IMG/VR virus record: IMGVR_UViG_3300048592_000950
Coordinates: 1-24,121 of that record
Length of the DNA: 24,121 nucleotides
DNA from: a virus
Reading direction: 5' to 3' (one strand)
This document shows, piece by piece, positions 6,011 through 13,337 of the stretch. The notes beneath the pieces are model-generated. The model had not been told where the DNA came from and ran no database searches. It saw only the letters and a program-made list of their open reading frames with translations. Every line of letters starts with the position of its first letter. Position 1 is the first letter of the stretch. The position numbers and the translations under genes were made by a program.

Positions 6011-7552
6011 ATGCCCGCTGGCATCAAGAACCACGATCTCTGGGACAAGGCCAAGACCCAGGCCGGCCCCGAGCAGGGCGACGGCTACTGGGCCCAGGTG
6101 ATGACGCGCTACAAGGCGCTGGGCGGCGAGGCGAGCACCGAGGCCGAGGAGGCCTGCGCGAGCGGCCAGATGGGCCAGCTCCTGCGCGCCGCGGCCGAGA
6201 GCGACTGGCGCGACAGCAAGCCCCAGTTCGTGAGCCTGCGCGAGGCCCAGGTCGACCGCAAGAAGCGCACGGTGCGGTGCATCCTGATCACCGAGGGCCC
6301 CGGCAACCTGCGGGACCGCAACTACTACACCGCCGACTTCATCGCCGACGCCGCCAAGAAGTACAACGGGGCTCGCGCCTACCTGAACCACGCGAGCGAG
6401 GCCGAGTACAAGAGCCGGCCCGAGGGCGATGTTCGAGAGCTCTGCGGCTTCTACCGCGACACCAAGGTCGTCGCGGTGCGGGACAAAAAGACCGGCGAGC
6501 CGGTCGCCGCGGTCGAGGGCACGCTGGTGCTGGACGAGAGCCGGGCCGGCAACGACGCCCTGGCCAAGGTCGAGGCCCAGCTTGAATACAGCAAGATCTT
6601 CCCCGATAGCGCCGAGGAGTACTGCGGCCTGAGCATCAGCGGCAGCGGCGTGCGCGAGGGACAGGCCGAGATCCGCGGCCAGAAGTGGAATCGCATCGTC
6701 GGAGTGGGCCAGGCCGACAGCGTGGATGTGGTGACCCGCCCTGCACGTGGCGGTGCATTCCTGGCCCTGACCGAGAGCGCCGCCACGGCGCAGCACCTAC
6801 CCAAGGAGGAAAGCACCATGCTGAAAAAGCTGATGGCCCTGACGGCCGAGCTCACCGAGGCCACCAAGGCGCTGGGCGAGGCCAAGACCGACGCGGCCCG
6901 CGAGGCGGCCAAGACCAAGATCGACACCCTCAACAAGCAGCTCCGCGAGACCGCTGCCACCGCCGAGGCCGACGACAAGAAGAAGTCGGACGAGGGCGAC
7001 GACGACATGGGCGCGCTCAAGAAGCTGCTGCCCAAGGGCTCCGAGGAAGCCGACGACGCCTACAACGAGCGCCTGGCCAAGGTGAAGGCCGCGGCCAAGG
7101 GCAAGGAGAGCGCCGAGCCCATCAAGAAGGCGGACATCTTCGAGGCCATCGGCGACATCACCGCCGACGACCTGCGCAAGAAGGCCCCGCGCCTGTTCGA
7201 AGCCGTGGCCTCGCGGGTGCGCGAGAGCCTGGCCGAGCAGGGCGAGGACATCAAGGCGGTCAAGGCCGAGCTGCGCGAGGCCAAGATCGAGCTCCAGATC
7301 CTGCGCGACAAGGAGCTGGCCACCAAGCTGCTCAGCGAGGCGGGAGTGCCCACCAAGCTGCTCAGCATCGGCGACCTGATCGGCAAGGGCGAGAGCGAGA
7401 TGCGCCGCGAGATCGAGCGCGTGCAGGCGATGGTGGAGGCCGCCGGTGGGCGTGTCGCCTTCCCCGCCGGCGCCAAGGGCGGTCAGAACAAGGGCGGCTC
7501 GTCCAAGCTGAGCGAGAGCCTGGCCACCCTCAAGCAGCAGGCCGGCGTTTAA
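6011..7552 (+). CDS. Prohead protease fused to scaffold protein
   Basis: A 513-residue protein with two parts. The maturation protease (about 45-265) has the pattern of phage His/Ser prohead proteases: YLNHASEAEYKSRPEGDVRE with a likely catalytic His127, and CGLSISGSG with a likely nucleophile Ser208. The short N-terminal part with KNHDLWDKAKTQ resembles segments often seen in phage head proteins. The scaffold part (about 270-513) is long, charged and helical, with an acidic Asp/Glu/Lys-rich link near 315-335, as expected for a core removed by proteolysis. The ATG at 6011 lacks a clear ribosome binding site and sits behind a hairpin. A TTG at 6002 would add three residues. Decoration and capsid genes follow directly, which supports the role. 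The C-terminal part probably also has its own start (next entry). Confidence 0.85.
   Translation: MPAGIKNHDLWDKAKTQAGPEQGDGYWAQVMTRYKALGGEASTEAEEACASGQMGQLLRAAAESDWRDSKPQFVSLREAQVDRKKRTVRCILITEGPGNLRDRNYYTADFIADAAKKYNGARAYLNHASEAEYKSRPEGDVRELCGFYRDTKVVAVRDKKTGEPVAAVEGTLVLDESRAGNDALAKVEAQLEYSKIFPDSAEEYCGLSISGSGVREGQAEIRGQKWNRIVGVGQADSVDVVTRPARGGAFLALTESAATAQHLPKEESTMLKKLMALTAELTEATKALGEAKTDAAREAAKTKIDTLNKQLRETAATAEADDKKKSDEGDDDMGALKKLLPKGSEEADDAYNERLAKVKAAAKGKESAEPIKKADIFEAIGDITADDLRKKAPRLFEAVASRVRESLAEQGEDIKAVKAELREAKIELQILRDKELATKLLSEAGVPTKLLSIGDLIGKGESEMRREIERVQAMVEAAGGRVAFPAGAKGGQNKGGSSKLSESLATLKQQAGV
6818..7552 (+). CDS. Nested scaffold protein from internal in-frame start
   Basis: Inside the protease-scaffold gene an in-frame ATG at 6818-6820 is preceded by AAGGAGGAAAGCACC, one of the best ribosome binding sites in the window with ideal spacing. 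The product would be 244 residues starting MLKKLMALTAELTEATKA, which is the scaffold half without the protease. Lambda makes Nu3 scaffold from the end of gene C in the same way. The outer gene has a poor ribosome binding site, so the arrangement would give little protease and much scaffold. Seen: the site and frame. Known: the lambda C/Nu3 precedent. Inferred: that the shorter form is made here. Confidence 0.7.
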   Translation: MLKKLMALTAELTEATKALGEAKTDAAREAAKTKIDTLNKQLRETAATAEADDKKKSDEGDDDMGALKKLLPKGSEEADDAYNERLAKVKAAAKGKESAEPIKKADIFEAIGDITADDLRKKAPRLFEAVASRVRESLAEQGEDIKAVKAELREAKIELQILRDKELATKLLSEAGVPTKLLSIGDLIGKGESEMRREIERVQAMVEAAGGRVAFPAGAKGGQNKGGSSKLSESLATLKQQAGV

Positions 7553-7585
7553 GCCGCCGGCTCCAACCCAAGGAGAGAAGCAGCC

Positions 7586-8062
7586 ATGACCGCACCCAAC
7601 TACAGCTACGAGAGCCTCGTCGGCCCGTGGCCCCTGAAGATCACCACCACCGACACCGTCAACCCCGGCGACATGCTGTTCTGGGACGCCGCCACCAAGA
7701 CCCACCGCCCGCTCGTGGCCGCCGCCAACGGCGACCTGTTCAGCGGCGTGGCGATGGGCCAGTGGCCGATCAGCAGCAACATCGACAACGGCCAGGTGAC
7801 CCCCGACCCGAGCGTCAGCGCGGCGCTGGGCGGCCTGCACCAGTTCTTCGGCACGGCCGGCGAGACGCTGACGATGGGCGACCCCCTGTACCTGGGCGCC
7901 GACAGCCAGACGGTCGTCAAGGCCGCGCCCGGCGGCACCACCGTCGCCGACATCGTGGGCTTCTTCTGGCCCGACGACGGCAACGACGTCACCGTGGCCG
8001 CCGCCCAGAAGGTGCCGGTGCGCATCCGCGTCAACTGGCCCAGCCCCGACTTCGCGTCGTAA
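7586..8062 (+). CDS. Head decoration protein (probable)
   Basis: A 158-residue, beta-rich, Cys-free protein directly before the major capsid protein, the usual place of the capsid decoration or stabilising protein (lambda gpD-like position). Its text resembles DUF2190-type capsid cement proteins: an early TTTDTVNPGDMLFWDAATKT, then VAMGQWPISS, and a late segment on volume and state such as GDPLYLGADSQTVVKA and IVGFFWPDDG. AAGGAGAGAAGCAGCC precedes the ATG, a strong ribosome binding site suited to an abundant virion protein. The family assignment rests on position and general pattern, so some doubt remains. Confidence 0.7.
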   Translation: MTAPNYSYESLVGPWPLKITTTDTVNPGDMLFWDAATKTHRPLVAAANGDLFSGVAMGQWPISSNIDNGQVTPDPSVSAALGGLHQFFGTAGETLTMGDPLYLGADSQTVVKAAPGGTTVADIVGFFWPDDGNDVTVAAAQKVPVRIRVNWPSPDFAS

Positions 8063-8089
8063 GCCGACGCCTCAGAGGAGACCTACACC

Positions 8090-9370
8090 ATGCCACAGAT
8101 CACCGCACGTCAGATCATCGAGGCCCTGGGCGGCCAGATGGGCGCCGGCAACGAGCGCCTGCAGGAGGCGCGCTCGGGCAAGATCGTCCGCGTCGCCGAC
8201 CTGAAGTACCTGAAGGAAGCCCGCGGCAAGGAAGGCCTGGGCATCCGCCTCAACGAGGCGATGGCCGCCACGGTCGAGGAGCTGTCCCCCGTTTTCCTCA
8301 GCGAGGGCTGGGACGACTTCGACAGCCTGGCCAACATCGCCCAGGACCACTTCGTGGAGATGGGCGAGGCCACGGCCGCCTCGGCCTTCGGGCAGCTCCT
8401 GCGCGCCGGCGTCCAGGTCATCGCCAACGACTGGTACCTGCGCACCCCGGTGAGCTGGCCGGAGTACGTGCAGGAGGTCCAGAGCGACAAGCGGCAGGAG
8501 TTCTACGCGCCGCTGCACCGCTCCAGCCTGCCCAAGCAGACGCGCCCCCAGCAGCCCTACAAGGAGCAGCCCCTCAGCGGCGAGGACATCGAGCTCATCA
8601 ACCGCAAGTTCATGGGCGGTGAGAGCTTCGAGGCCGAGCTGTGGGAGGACGACCAGACCGGCCAGATCCGCACCCGCGCCCAGAGCCTGGGCGAGGCCCA
8701 GCGCATCATCGAGGAGATCTACGTCGCCGGCCGCCTGCAGGGCCTCAGCAACTACACGGTCGCCGACTTCGTGGTGCCTGCGTCGCAGTACCGGACGCGC
8801 AACGCCGCCGGCACCGTGATCACCACGCCCTACAGCACCAACATGTACACCACCGGCCAGGGCAACCGCCCCGCTGCCTTCGCGCAGCTCAACGCGGTCA
8901 CCTTCAAGCAGGGCCGGGCGGCGCTCATGAACGCGCTGGATCCCAAGGGCATCAAAATCCTCTGCCGCCCCAACCACCTGGTGGTCAGCACCCAGGACGA
9001 CCAGAACGCCCGCACGCTGATCGAGAGCGACTACTGGCCGGCGGTGCAGGGCCTCAGCGGGCAGACCGCCTCCACGGCCACCGCGGGCGGCCTGGCCGGC
9101 GCCTTCGCCAAGAACACCTTCAAGGGCCTGGTGTCCTTCTCCGTCAACTACTTCTTCCGCGACTGGGCGTGGGTGATGATGGAGAAGAAGAAAGGCCCCG
9201 TGTTCCAGCGCCGCGTCCCCATGAGCGTCGTGCAGGAGATCCCCAACAGCGGCGCGTCCTTCGACCTGGACAGCATCCGCTGGCGCAGCCGCAGCCGCTG
9301 GGAGTTCGACTTCGTCGACGCCCGGTTCTGCTGGCTGGGCAACAACGGCAGCGTGGCCGGCTCCCAGTAA
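8090..9370 (+). CDS. Major capsid protein (HK97 fold)
   Basis: The 426-residue shell protein. It follows the protease/scaffold and decoration genes and precedes a strong terminator, the standard setting. The pattern fits the Mu gpT-like branch of HK97-fold capsid proteins. It has an N-terminal helix region (1-60), then EELSPVFLSEGWDDFDSLA and a middle portion with DKRQEFYAPLHR. A late A-domain part includes NALDPKGIKILCRPNHLVVS, TLIESDYWPAVQG and VNYFFRDWAWVMM, ending near DFVDARFCWLGN. CAGAGGAGACCTACACC before the ATG gives a strong ribosome binding site. No large N-terminal delta domain is seen, in line with a separate scaffold. Confidence 0.88.
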   Translation: MPQITARQIIEALGGQMGAGNERLQEARSGKIVRVADLKYLKEARGKEGLGIRLNEAMAATVEELSPVFLSEGWDDFDSLANIAQDHFVEMGEATAASAFGQLLRAGVQVIANDWYLRTPVSWPEYVQEVQSDKRQEFYAPLHRSSLPKQTRPQQPYKEQPLSGEDIELINRKFMGGESFEAELWEDDQTGQIRTRAQSLGEAQRIIEEIYVAGRLQGLSNYTVADFVVPASQYRTRNAAGTVITTPYSTNMYTTGQGNRPAAFAQLNAVTFKQGRAALMNALDPKGIKILCRPNHLVVSTQDDQNARTLIESDYWPAVQGLSGQTASTATAGGLAGAFAKNTFKGLVSFSVNYFFRDWAWVMMEKKKGPVFQRRVPMSVVQEIPNSGASFDLDSIRWRSRSRWEFDFVDARFCWLGNNGSVAGSQ

Positions 9371-9398
9371 GGGCTGACCACACCCGAGGACAGAAAGC

Positions 9399-9441
9399 CT
9401 GGGGGGCCAGGGCCGCGGCCCCGGCCCCCCAGTTTCTTTTT
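9399..9441 (+). terminator. Intrinsic terminator after the capsid gene
   Basis: CTGGGGGGCC (9399-9408) pairs perfectly with GGCCCCCCAG (9423-9432). The intervening bases contain a second self-complementary run, GGGCCGCGGCCC, and TTTCTTTTT follows (9433-9441). This is the strongest terminator-like structure in the window. The next gene starts 18 bases later without an obvious promoter, so read-through probably continues and the site sets a step down in transcript level after the most abundant protein. Confidence 0.8.
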
Positions 9442-9458
9442 AGAGGAGGGCACCCATC

Positions 9459-9932
9459 ATGCCCGCAAGCACCGCCCGCAAGCGCACCACCGAGGCAGGC
9501 CGCCCGGCCGCCCGCACCCTTTCCGCCAAGAGCCCCGCCAAGGCCAAGGCCGCCAAGCGTGCCCCTGCTCGGTCCACCAAGGACTGGAAGGACGAGGAAG
9601 CCAACGAGACCGACTCCAAGAGCTACCGCGGCAAGGCCGGTGGCCCGGTGACCACCCCCGAGGAAGCGGTCGCCGGCGACAATTACCACATCGCCAACTG
9701 GAGCCATCCCGACTGGCAGGACGACGAGGACAACCGCCTGACGGTCAGCCTCTGGTTCCCCACCCAGCGCGTGGCCCTGGACTACCCCGAGGACGAGGCC
9801 GAGCGCGACACCAAGATCGCCGTTTTCAAGAAGCTGAAGGTGCCCTACGTCGGCGTGCTGCCCGGCCAGCCGCTCAAGGTGGACGAGGCCCGCAAGCAGC
9901 TTCTGGCCCAGGGCGCCAAGATCGCCCACTGA
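9459..9932 (+). CDS. Hypothetical protein with basic disordered N-terminus
   Basis: A 157-residue protein behind the capsid terminator, with GAGGAGGG before the ATG. Residues 1-40 are almost all Ala, Lys, Arg, Pro, Ser and Thr (for example SPAKAKAAKRAPARSTK), like a histone-type tail. Residues 45-157 are acidic and look folded (NWSHPDWQDDEDNRLTVSLW, KKLKVPYVGVLPGQPLKVDE). The tail could contact packaged DNA or another virion protein. I do not recognise the family. The position among head genes suggests a virion or assembly protein. Confidence 0.65.
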   Translation: MPASTARKRTTEAGRPAARTLSAKSPAKAKAAKRAPARSTKDWKDEEANETDSKSYRGKAGGPVTTPEEAVAGDNYHIANWSHPDWQDDEDNRLTVSLWFPTQRVALDYPEDEAERDTKIAVFKKLKVPYVGVLPGQPLKVDEARKQLLAQGAKIAH

Positions 9933-9945
9933 GGAGACCGAGACC

Positions 9946-10362
9946 ATGATGGACGAGATCCTGCGCTCAGCAACGAGCGAGCCCGGCACGGCCCCCATCG
10001 GCAACCGCGTCGTCAACATCCAGGGCGTGGCCGGCGGCACGGCGATCCCCGTCAGCGTGGCTGGCGGGACCCCCAACCCCTCGGCCTTCTACACCGCCCA
10101 GAGCACCGTGGCCGTGGCCGGCACGGCGGTGAATCTGGCCGCCCAGGTGATCGCCACCGGCCAGAAGCTGACGATCAAGGCCAAGAACACCAACACCGGC
10201 CGTATCCGCGTGGGCAACAGCGCGGCCAACGCCCAGAACGTGGCCGTGGCTTTCAGCCTCGGCGCCAACGAGGCGATCAGCCTGCAGGTCGACAACGCCA
10301 ACAAGGTCTGGATCGACGCCACGGTCAACGGCGAAGGCGTCGAGCTGATCAGCGAGGTTTAA
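9946..10362 (+). CDS. Putative beta-rich virion protein (head decoration or fibre base)
   Basis: A 138-residue protein rich in Ala, Val, Asn and Thr and lacking Cys. It opens with IGNRVVNIQGVAGGTAIPVS, a phrase common in phage virion proteins before a beta domain. It continues with short strands such as LTIKAKNTNTGRIRVGNS and LQVDNANKVWIDATVNGEG, which suggest a small beta sandwich on the particle surface. GAGGAGACCGAGACC precedes the ATG. The fibre gene follows two bases after the stop, so the two are likely expressed together and may form one structure. The exact role is inference. Confidence 0.6.
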   Translation: MMDEILRSATSEPGTAPIGNRVVNIQGVAGGTAIPVSVAGGTPNPSAFYTAQSTVAVAGTAVNLAAQVIATGQKLTIKAKNTNTGRIRVGNSAANAQNVAVAFSLGANEAISLQVDNANKVWIDATVNGEGVELISEV

Positions 10363-10363
10363 G

Positions 10364-11779
10364 ATGGCCCTTTTCAGCGGCAGCAGCGGCATCCCCGACC
10401 TGGCGGCAGACCCGTCCCCGAGCTTGGGCGGCAACCTGGACGTGGCCGGCAACGAGATCGTCGGCGCCACGATCACGCTCAACGCCACCAACGACCTGTT
10501 CCTGCAGAAGGCGGGCTTCGACTACTTCAAGGTCGACGCCTCCAATGTGGTCACGATCCAGGAGCCCAGCGGCGCATTCATCCTCATGGATGGCGACGTG
10601 AACGTGGACTCCTCGGGGGCGGGGGGCGGCTTCTTCGTCAACGCCGTCGGCGTCACGATTGCGTCGGTCGGCAGCGGCATGATCCTCAACGCCCCCACGA
10701 TCAGCCTGCAGGGCCCCGTCAGCGCCACGTCCTCGATCGCGGCCACCACCGACATCCTCAAGGGCGGCTTCACGATCCTGCCGGAGACCACCAACGGGGA
10801 TCTGGTCTACTACGATGGGACCAAGCGCGTGCGCCTGGGCATCGGCACCGCCGGACAGGTGCTCACGGTCAGCGGGGGGCTGCCGGCCTGGGCCACGGGC
10901 AGCACCACGGATGAGAAGGTCAAGATCAGCGCCACCGACACCACCGCCGACTTCCTCACCAACAAGCTGGTGGCCGGCAGCACGAAGCTGAGCAAGACCA
11001 TCCTCAACCCCGCCGGCAACGAGCAGATCAGCCTGGATGTGGTGCCCGCCAACATCGACAAGAACACCCTGGGCGGGGCGGTCCTGAGCGTGGGCAACGG
11101 TGGCACGGGCCAGAACAACGCCTCGGCCGCCTTCACGGCCCTGGCCCCCAGCCTCATCAACGGGGACCTGATCTACTACAACGGCAGCGCCCATGCCCGT
11201 CTGCCCATCGGCACGGCGGGCCAGGTGCTGACCGTCTCGGGCGGCATCCCCGCCTGGGCCGCTGCGGGCGGCGGTTCCACGGTCAAGCATCACTTCATGG
11301 CCAGCCTGCCAGGCAATGCGAGCAGTACGGTCGGCCTGCTGAGCAAGGCCAACAGCACCACGGGCAATCCTGGCGGACTAAAACCGACCACAAGCAGCGG
11401 AGACCCCGGCATCAACAACGGGGGCCCCGATCCGCTCTTGGCCATCGCGGCCATGACGATCAAGCGGGCCACGCTGAAGGTCGCGCACGCGGCCGTGGGC
11501 ACGGGCACGTTCACGTCCCCCGCCACGGCCAAATTCAACGTCTACCGCGTGAACTACAGCACCCGCACGCTGCTGGGCACGATCACGTTCAACGTCACCA
11601 ACGCGGACGTGTTCAACAACCTGGGCAGCGACCGTTTCGCCGCCTACACGGCGACGGGCCTGAGCATTGCCCTGGCCGCCGGCGATTGCTTCGGCATTGA
11701 GTTCCTGAACGAGGGCAGCACCAACAGCCAGATCAACGCCCTGGGCGGGATCTTCCTGACCCTTGAAGCTGAGGAGTAG
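10364..11779 (+). CDS. Putative head fibre or other virion fibre protein
   Basis: A 471-residue protein with clear fibre features. The N-terminus has the phrase PSPSLGGNLDVAGNEIVG, typical of phage fibres. Two repeat units occur, near residues 143-176 and 265-297, each with NGDL-(V/I)-YY, then R-L, GTAGQVLTVSGG and a closing PAWA. VLSVGNGGTGQNNASAAF near 243-260 is another fibre phrase. The C-terminal domain (about 305-471) is beta-rich, contains FNVYRVNYSTRTLLGTITFN and ends in ALGGIFLTLEAEE. It could be a receptor or carbohydrate-binding head. The gene stands among head and connector genes, far from the tail tip genes, so a fibre on the head or neck is more likely than a tail fibre. Confidence 0.7.
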   Translation: MALFSGSSGIPDLAADPSPSLGGNLDVAGNEIVGATITLNATNDLFLQKAGFDYFKVDASNVVTIQEPSGAFILMDGDVNVDSSGAGGGFFVNAVGVTIASVGSGMILNAPTISLQGPVSATSSIAATTDILKGGFTILPETTNGDLVYYDGTKRVRLGIGTAGQVLTVSGGLPAWATGSTTDEKVKISATDTTADFLTNKLVAGSTKLSKTILNPAGNEQISLDVVPANIDKNTLGGAVLSVGNGGTGQNNASAAFTALAPSLINGDLIYYNGSAHARLPIGTAGQVLTVSGGIPAWAAAGGGSTVKHHFMASLPGNASSTVGLLSKANSTTGNPGGLKPTTSSGDPGINNGGPDPLLAIAAMTIKRATLKVAHAAVGTGTFTSPATAKFNVYRVNYSTRTLLGTITFNVTNADVFNNLGSDRFAAYTATGLSIALAAGDCFGIEFLNEGSTNSQINALGGIFLTLEAEE

Positions 11780-11782
11780 GCC

Positions 11783-12013
11783 ATGCCCAAGTACTGCTTC
11801 CGCTATCCCCTGGGCCAGGACGCGCTCGCGCCCGACAGCCTGCCGGGCGTCCGCGAGGTGCTCCAGCACCAAGACGGAACCCACTACGCCTGCCGGTGGA
11901 CCGTCACCGACACCACCGTTCAGGCTGCGATCACCGCCGACCCCCTGGTCGAGATGATCAGCGAGGCCGAGTTCGAGGCGGCCCAGGCCAGCGGCAACTA
12001 CGGGGCCCGGTAA
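11783..12013 (+). CDS. Small hypothetical protein
   Basis: A 76-residue product starting three bases after the fibre gene stop (TAGGCCATG). It has two Cys (Cys5 and Cys37) and ends in an acidic helix (MISEAEFEAAQASGNYG). The stop TAA overlaps the next ATG as TAATG. The fit and codon use support a real gene. Function unknown. A fibre accessory or a passenger are both possible. Confidence 0.6.
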   Translation: MPKYCFRYPLGQDALAPDSLPGVREVLQHQDGTHYACRWTVTDTTVQAAITADPLVEMISEAEFEAAQASGNYGAR

Positions 12014-12201
12014 TGGCCCCCGCTGCGTCGATGGCCGAGCGCATGGCCCAGGTCGAGACGAGGGTCGAAGCCGCCCAGATCGAGATCAAGACCGTGGCCG
12101 ACCGGCTGGACCGGCTGCAGTTCTGGATCATGGCCACCTTCGGCGGCATGCTGGTCTCGATCTTCCTGCTGGCGCTGACGCTCCTGACGAAAGGACGTTG
12201 A
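12013..12201 (+). CDS. XhlA-like coiled-coil membrane protein
   Basis: A 62-residue protein with a charged helix (about 8-36, VETRVEAAQIEIKTVADRLD) followed by one membrane segment (about 37-58, FWIMATFGGMLVSIFLLALT) and a short basic end. This layout matches the XhlA family (haemolysin/holin-accessory, PF10779-type) in length and order. XhlA-like proteins usually sit beside holin and endolysin genes; here the gene lies between a fibre and the head-tail connectors. The ATG at 12013 overlaps the previous stop. Later ATG codons at 12031 and 12043 are possible starts. Possible jobs are a role in lysis timing, in superinfection exclusion or in membrane contact during assembly. Confidence 0.6.
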   Translation: MAPAASMAERMAQVETRVEAAQIEIKTVADRLDRLQFWIMATFGGMLVSIFLLALTLLTKGR

Positions 12202-12205
12202 CACC

Positions 12206-12877
12206 ATGAGCCTGACCGTCGAGAACATCATCGACCGCGCGCGCGGGCTGATGCACGACCGCAAGAACGGGCACTACGTGCGCGAGTTCCTGAACGAGCA
12301 GGCCAACGGGGCCAACACCACCTTCCAGGTCCGCAACCGCAACCTGCTGCAGGCGGCCGACGGCGCCCCAACGGACGTGAAGATCTACATCAGCGGCACC
12401 GACACCCCGATCACCGTCCTGGACAAGGATGCCGGCCTGGTCAGCGTGGCCGTGGCTCCGGCCGCCCAGCTCACCGTTGAGGTCCGCTACTACTTCGAGA
12501 TGGCGACCGACGCCGAGTGGCTGGACTTCTACCGCACGGCCGCCGGCTTCATCGGTTCCACCCACGAGGTGGCGCTGGTCACCGAAGCCGTGGCCTGGGA
12601 TCCGGCCTACGCCCCCGCCGTGGTCCAGTACTGCGCCGCCCAGGCCAGCCGGGCCTTGGCCAGCCTGACGCACTGGTACTACAGCGCCCAGGCCGGCAAC
12701 AAGAGCTTCAACAAGGATCAGGTCAGCCGCAAGTTCATGGAACAGGCCGACGACTGGGAGGCCCAGGCCGAGAAGCTGCGCCTGGCGGTGCCCGAGCGCT
12801 TCGATCAGAACAAGGCCCCCGCCTTCGCCTACACAGGCCCGGCGCGCGGCACGCGGTACTGGGAGCCGAGGCGCTGA
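12206..12877 (+). CDS. Putative head-tail connector (adaptor-like) protein
   Basis: A 223-residue protein placed first in the connector block, where the portal adaptor (gp6/gp15-like) is expected. The N-terminus is helical (ENIIDRARGLMHDRKNGHYV). The middle part forms a beta-rich piece (TTFQVRNRNLLQ, VKIYISGTDTPITVLDKDAG), and the C-terminal half is helical again with AQASRALASLTHWYYSAQA and KFMEQADDWEAQAEKLRLA. The latter resembles the helices of adaptor proteins that scan connector subunits. I rely on order and shape, not on a motif. GAAAGGACGTTGACACC lies before the ATG. Confidence 0.5.
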   Translation: MSLTVENIIDRARGLMHDRKNGHYVREFLNEQANGANTTFQVRNRNLLQAADGAPTDVKIYISGTDTPITVLDKDAGLVSVAVAPAAQLTVEVRYYFEMATDAEWLDFYRTAAGFIGSTHEVALVTEAVAWDPAYAPAVVQYCAAQASRALASLTHWYYSAQAGNKSFNKDQVSRKFMEQADDWEAQAEKLRLAVPERFDQNKAPAFAYTGPARGTRYWEPRR

Positions 12878-12878
12878 C

Positions 12879-13325
12879 ATGGTGATGGTCCCCAGCACCG
12901 GCTTCCCCGACGGCGAGTTCTTCGACGAGGCGATGGCCGAGACCTTCCAGGCCTTCGAGGAGCAGGTCGTCATCAAGCGCTTCTCGGCGACCGTGGGCGG
13001 CAACCCGGTCGACGGCGTGGCCCCCACCAAGCAGTATCTTTCGATCCAGGCGACGGCGCTGATCGAGGCGCTCACCGCCCAGGAGATCGCAAGCGCCACA
13101 GGCTTCTACCAGGCCGGCGACATCAAGGCCCAGTTCCGGCAGCAGGTCTACGGCGCCGAGGGCGGCGCCAACGGGGCCCAGGGCGGCGACCTGCAAAGCG
13201 CCGGCCGCTACAGCGACCTGATCGTGTTCCGCGGGCGCGAGTACAAGATCGTCGGCCACGCCGAGCGCATCCACTACGGCGGGCAGTACTACTGGAGCGT
13301 GGTGCTGCGGCAGGCCAAGGCCTAG
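12879..13325 (+). CDS. Putative head-closure (stopper) protein
   Basis: A 148-residue protein right after the adaptor candidate. The second half fits head-tail stopper proteins (SPP1 gp16/lambda FII-like position): GFYQAGDIKAQFRQQVYG, then LIVFRGREYKIVGHAERIHY and YYWSVVLRQAKA. This gives the usual order of a turn, a strand on 'required for Y-x-V' and a final strand. Only one base separates it from the previous gene. Function is inferred from order and weak pattern. Confidence 0.55.
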   Translation: MVMVPSTGFPDGEFFDEAMAETFQAFEEQVVIKRFSATVGGNPVDGVAPTKQYLSIQATALIEALTAQEIASATGFYQAGDIKAQFRQQVYGAEGGANGAQGGDLQSAGRYSDLIVFRGREYKIVGHAERIHYGGQYYWSVVLRQAKA

Positions 13326-13337
13326 AAGGGCGGCCCC

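Noticed and set aside
5865-6101. Possible small gene from ATG 5865 (MKKTLDTEYRAMLQMTLKQT)
   Set aside because: Weak ribosome site, runs through the hairpin and 90 bases into the protease, and the end is Arg/Pro-rich. It cannot be fully excluded.
6685-8622. Plus-strand open frame of 645 codons across protease, decoration and capsid genes
   Set aside because: Arg/Gly/Pro-rich out-of-frame reading of recognised genes, with no ribosome site.
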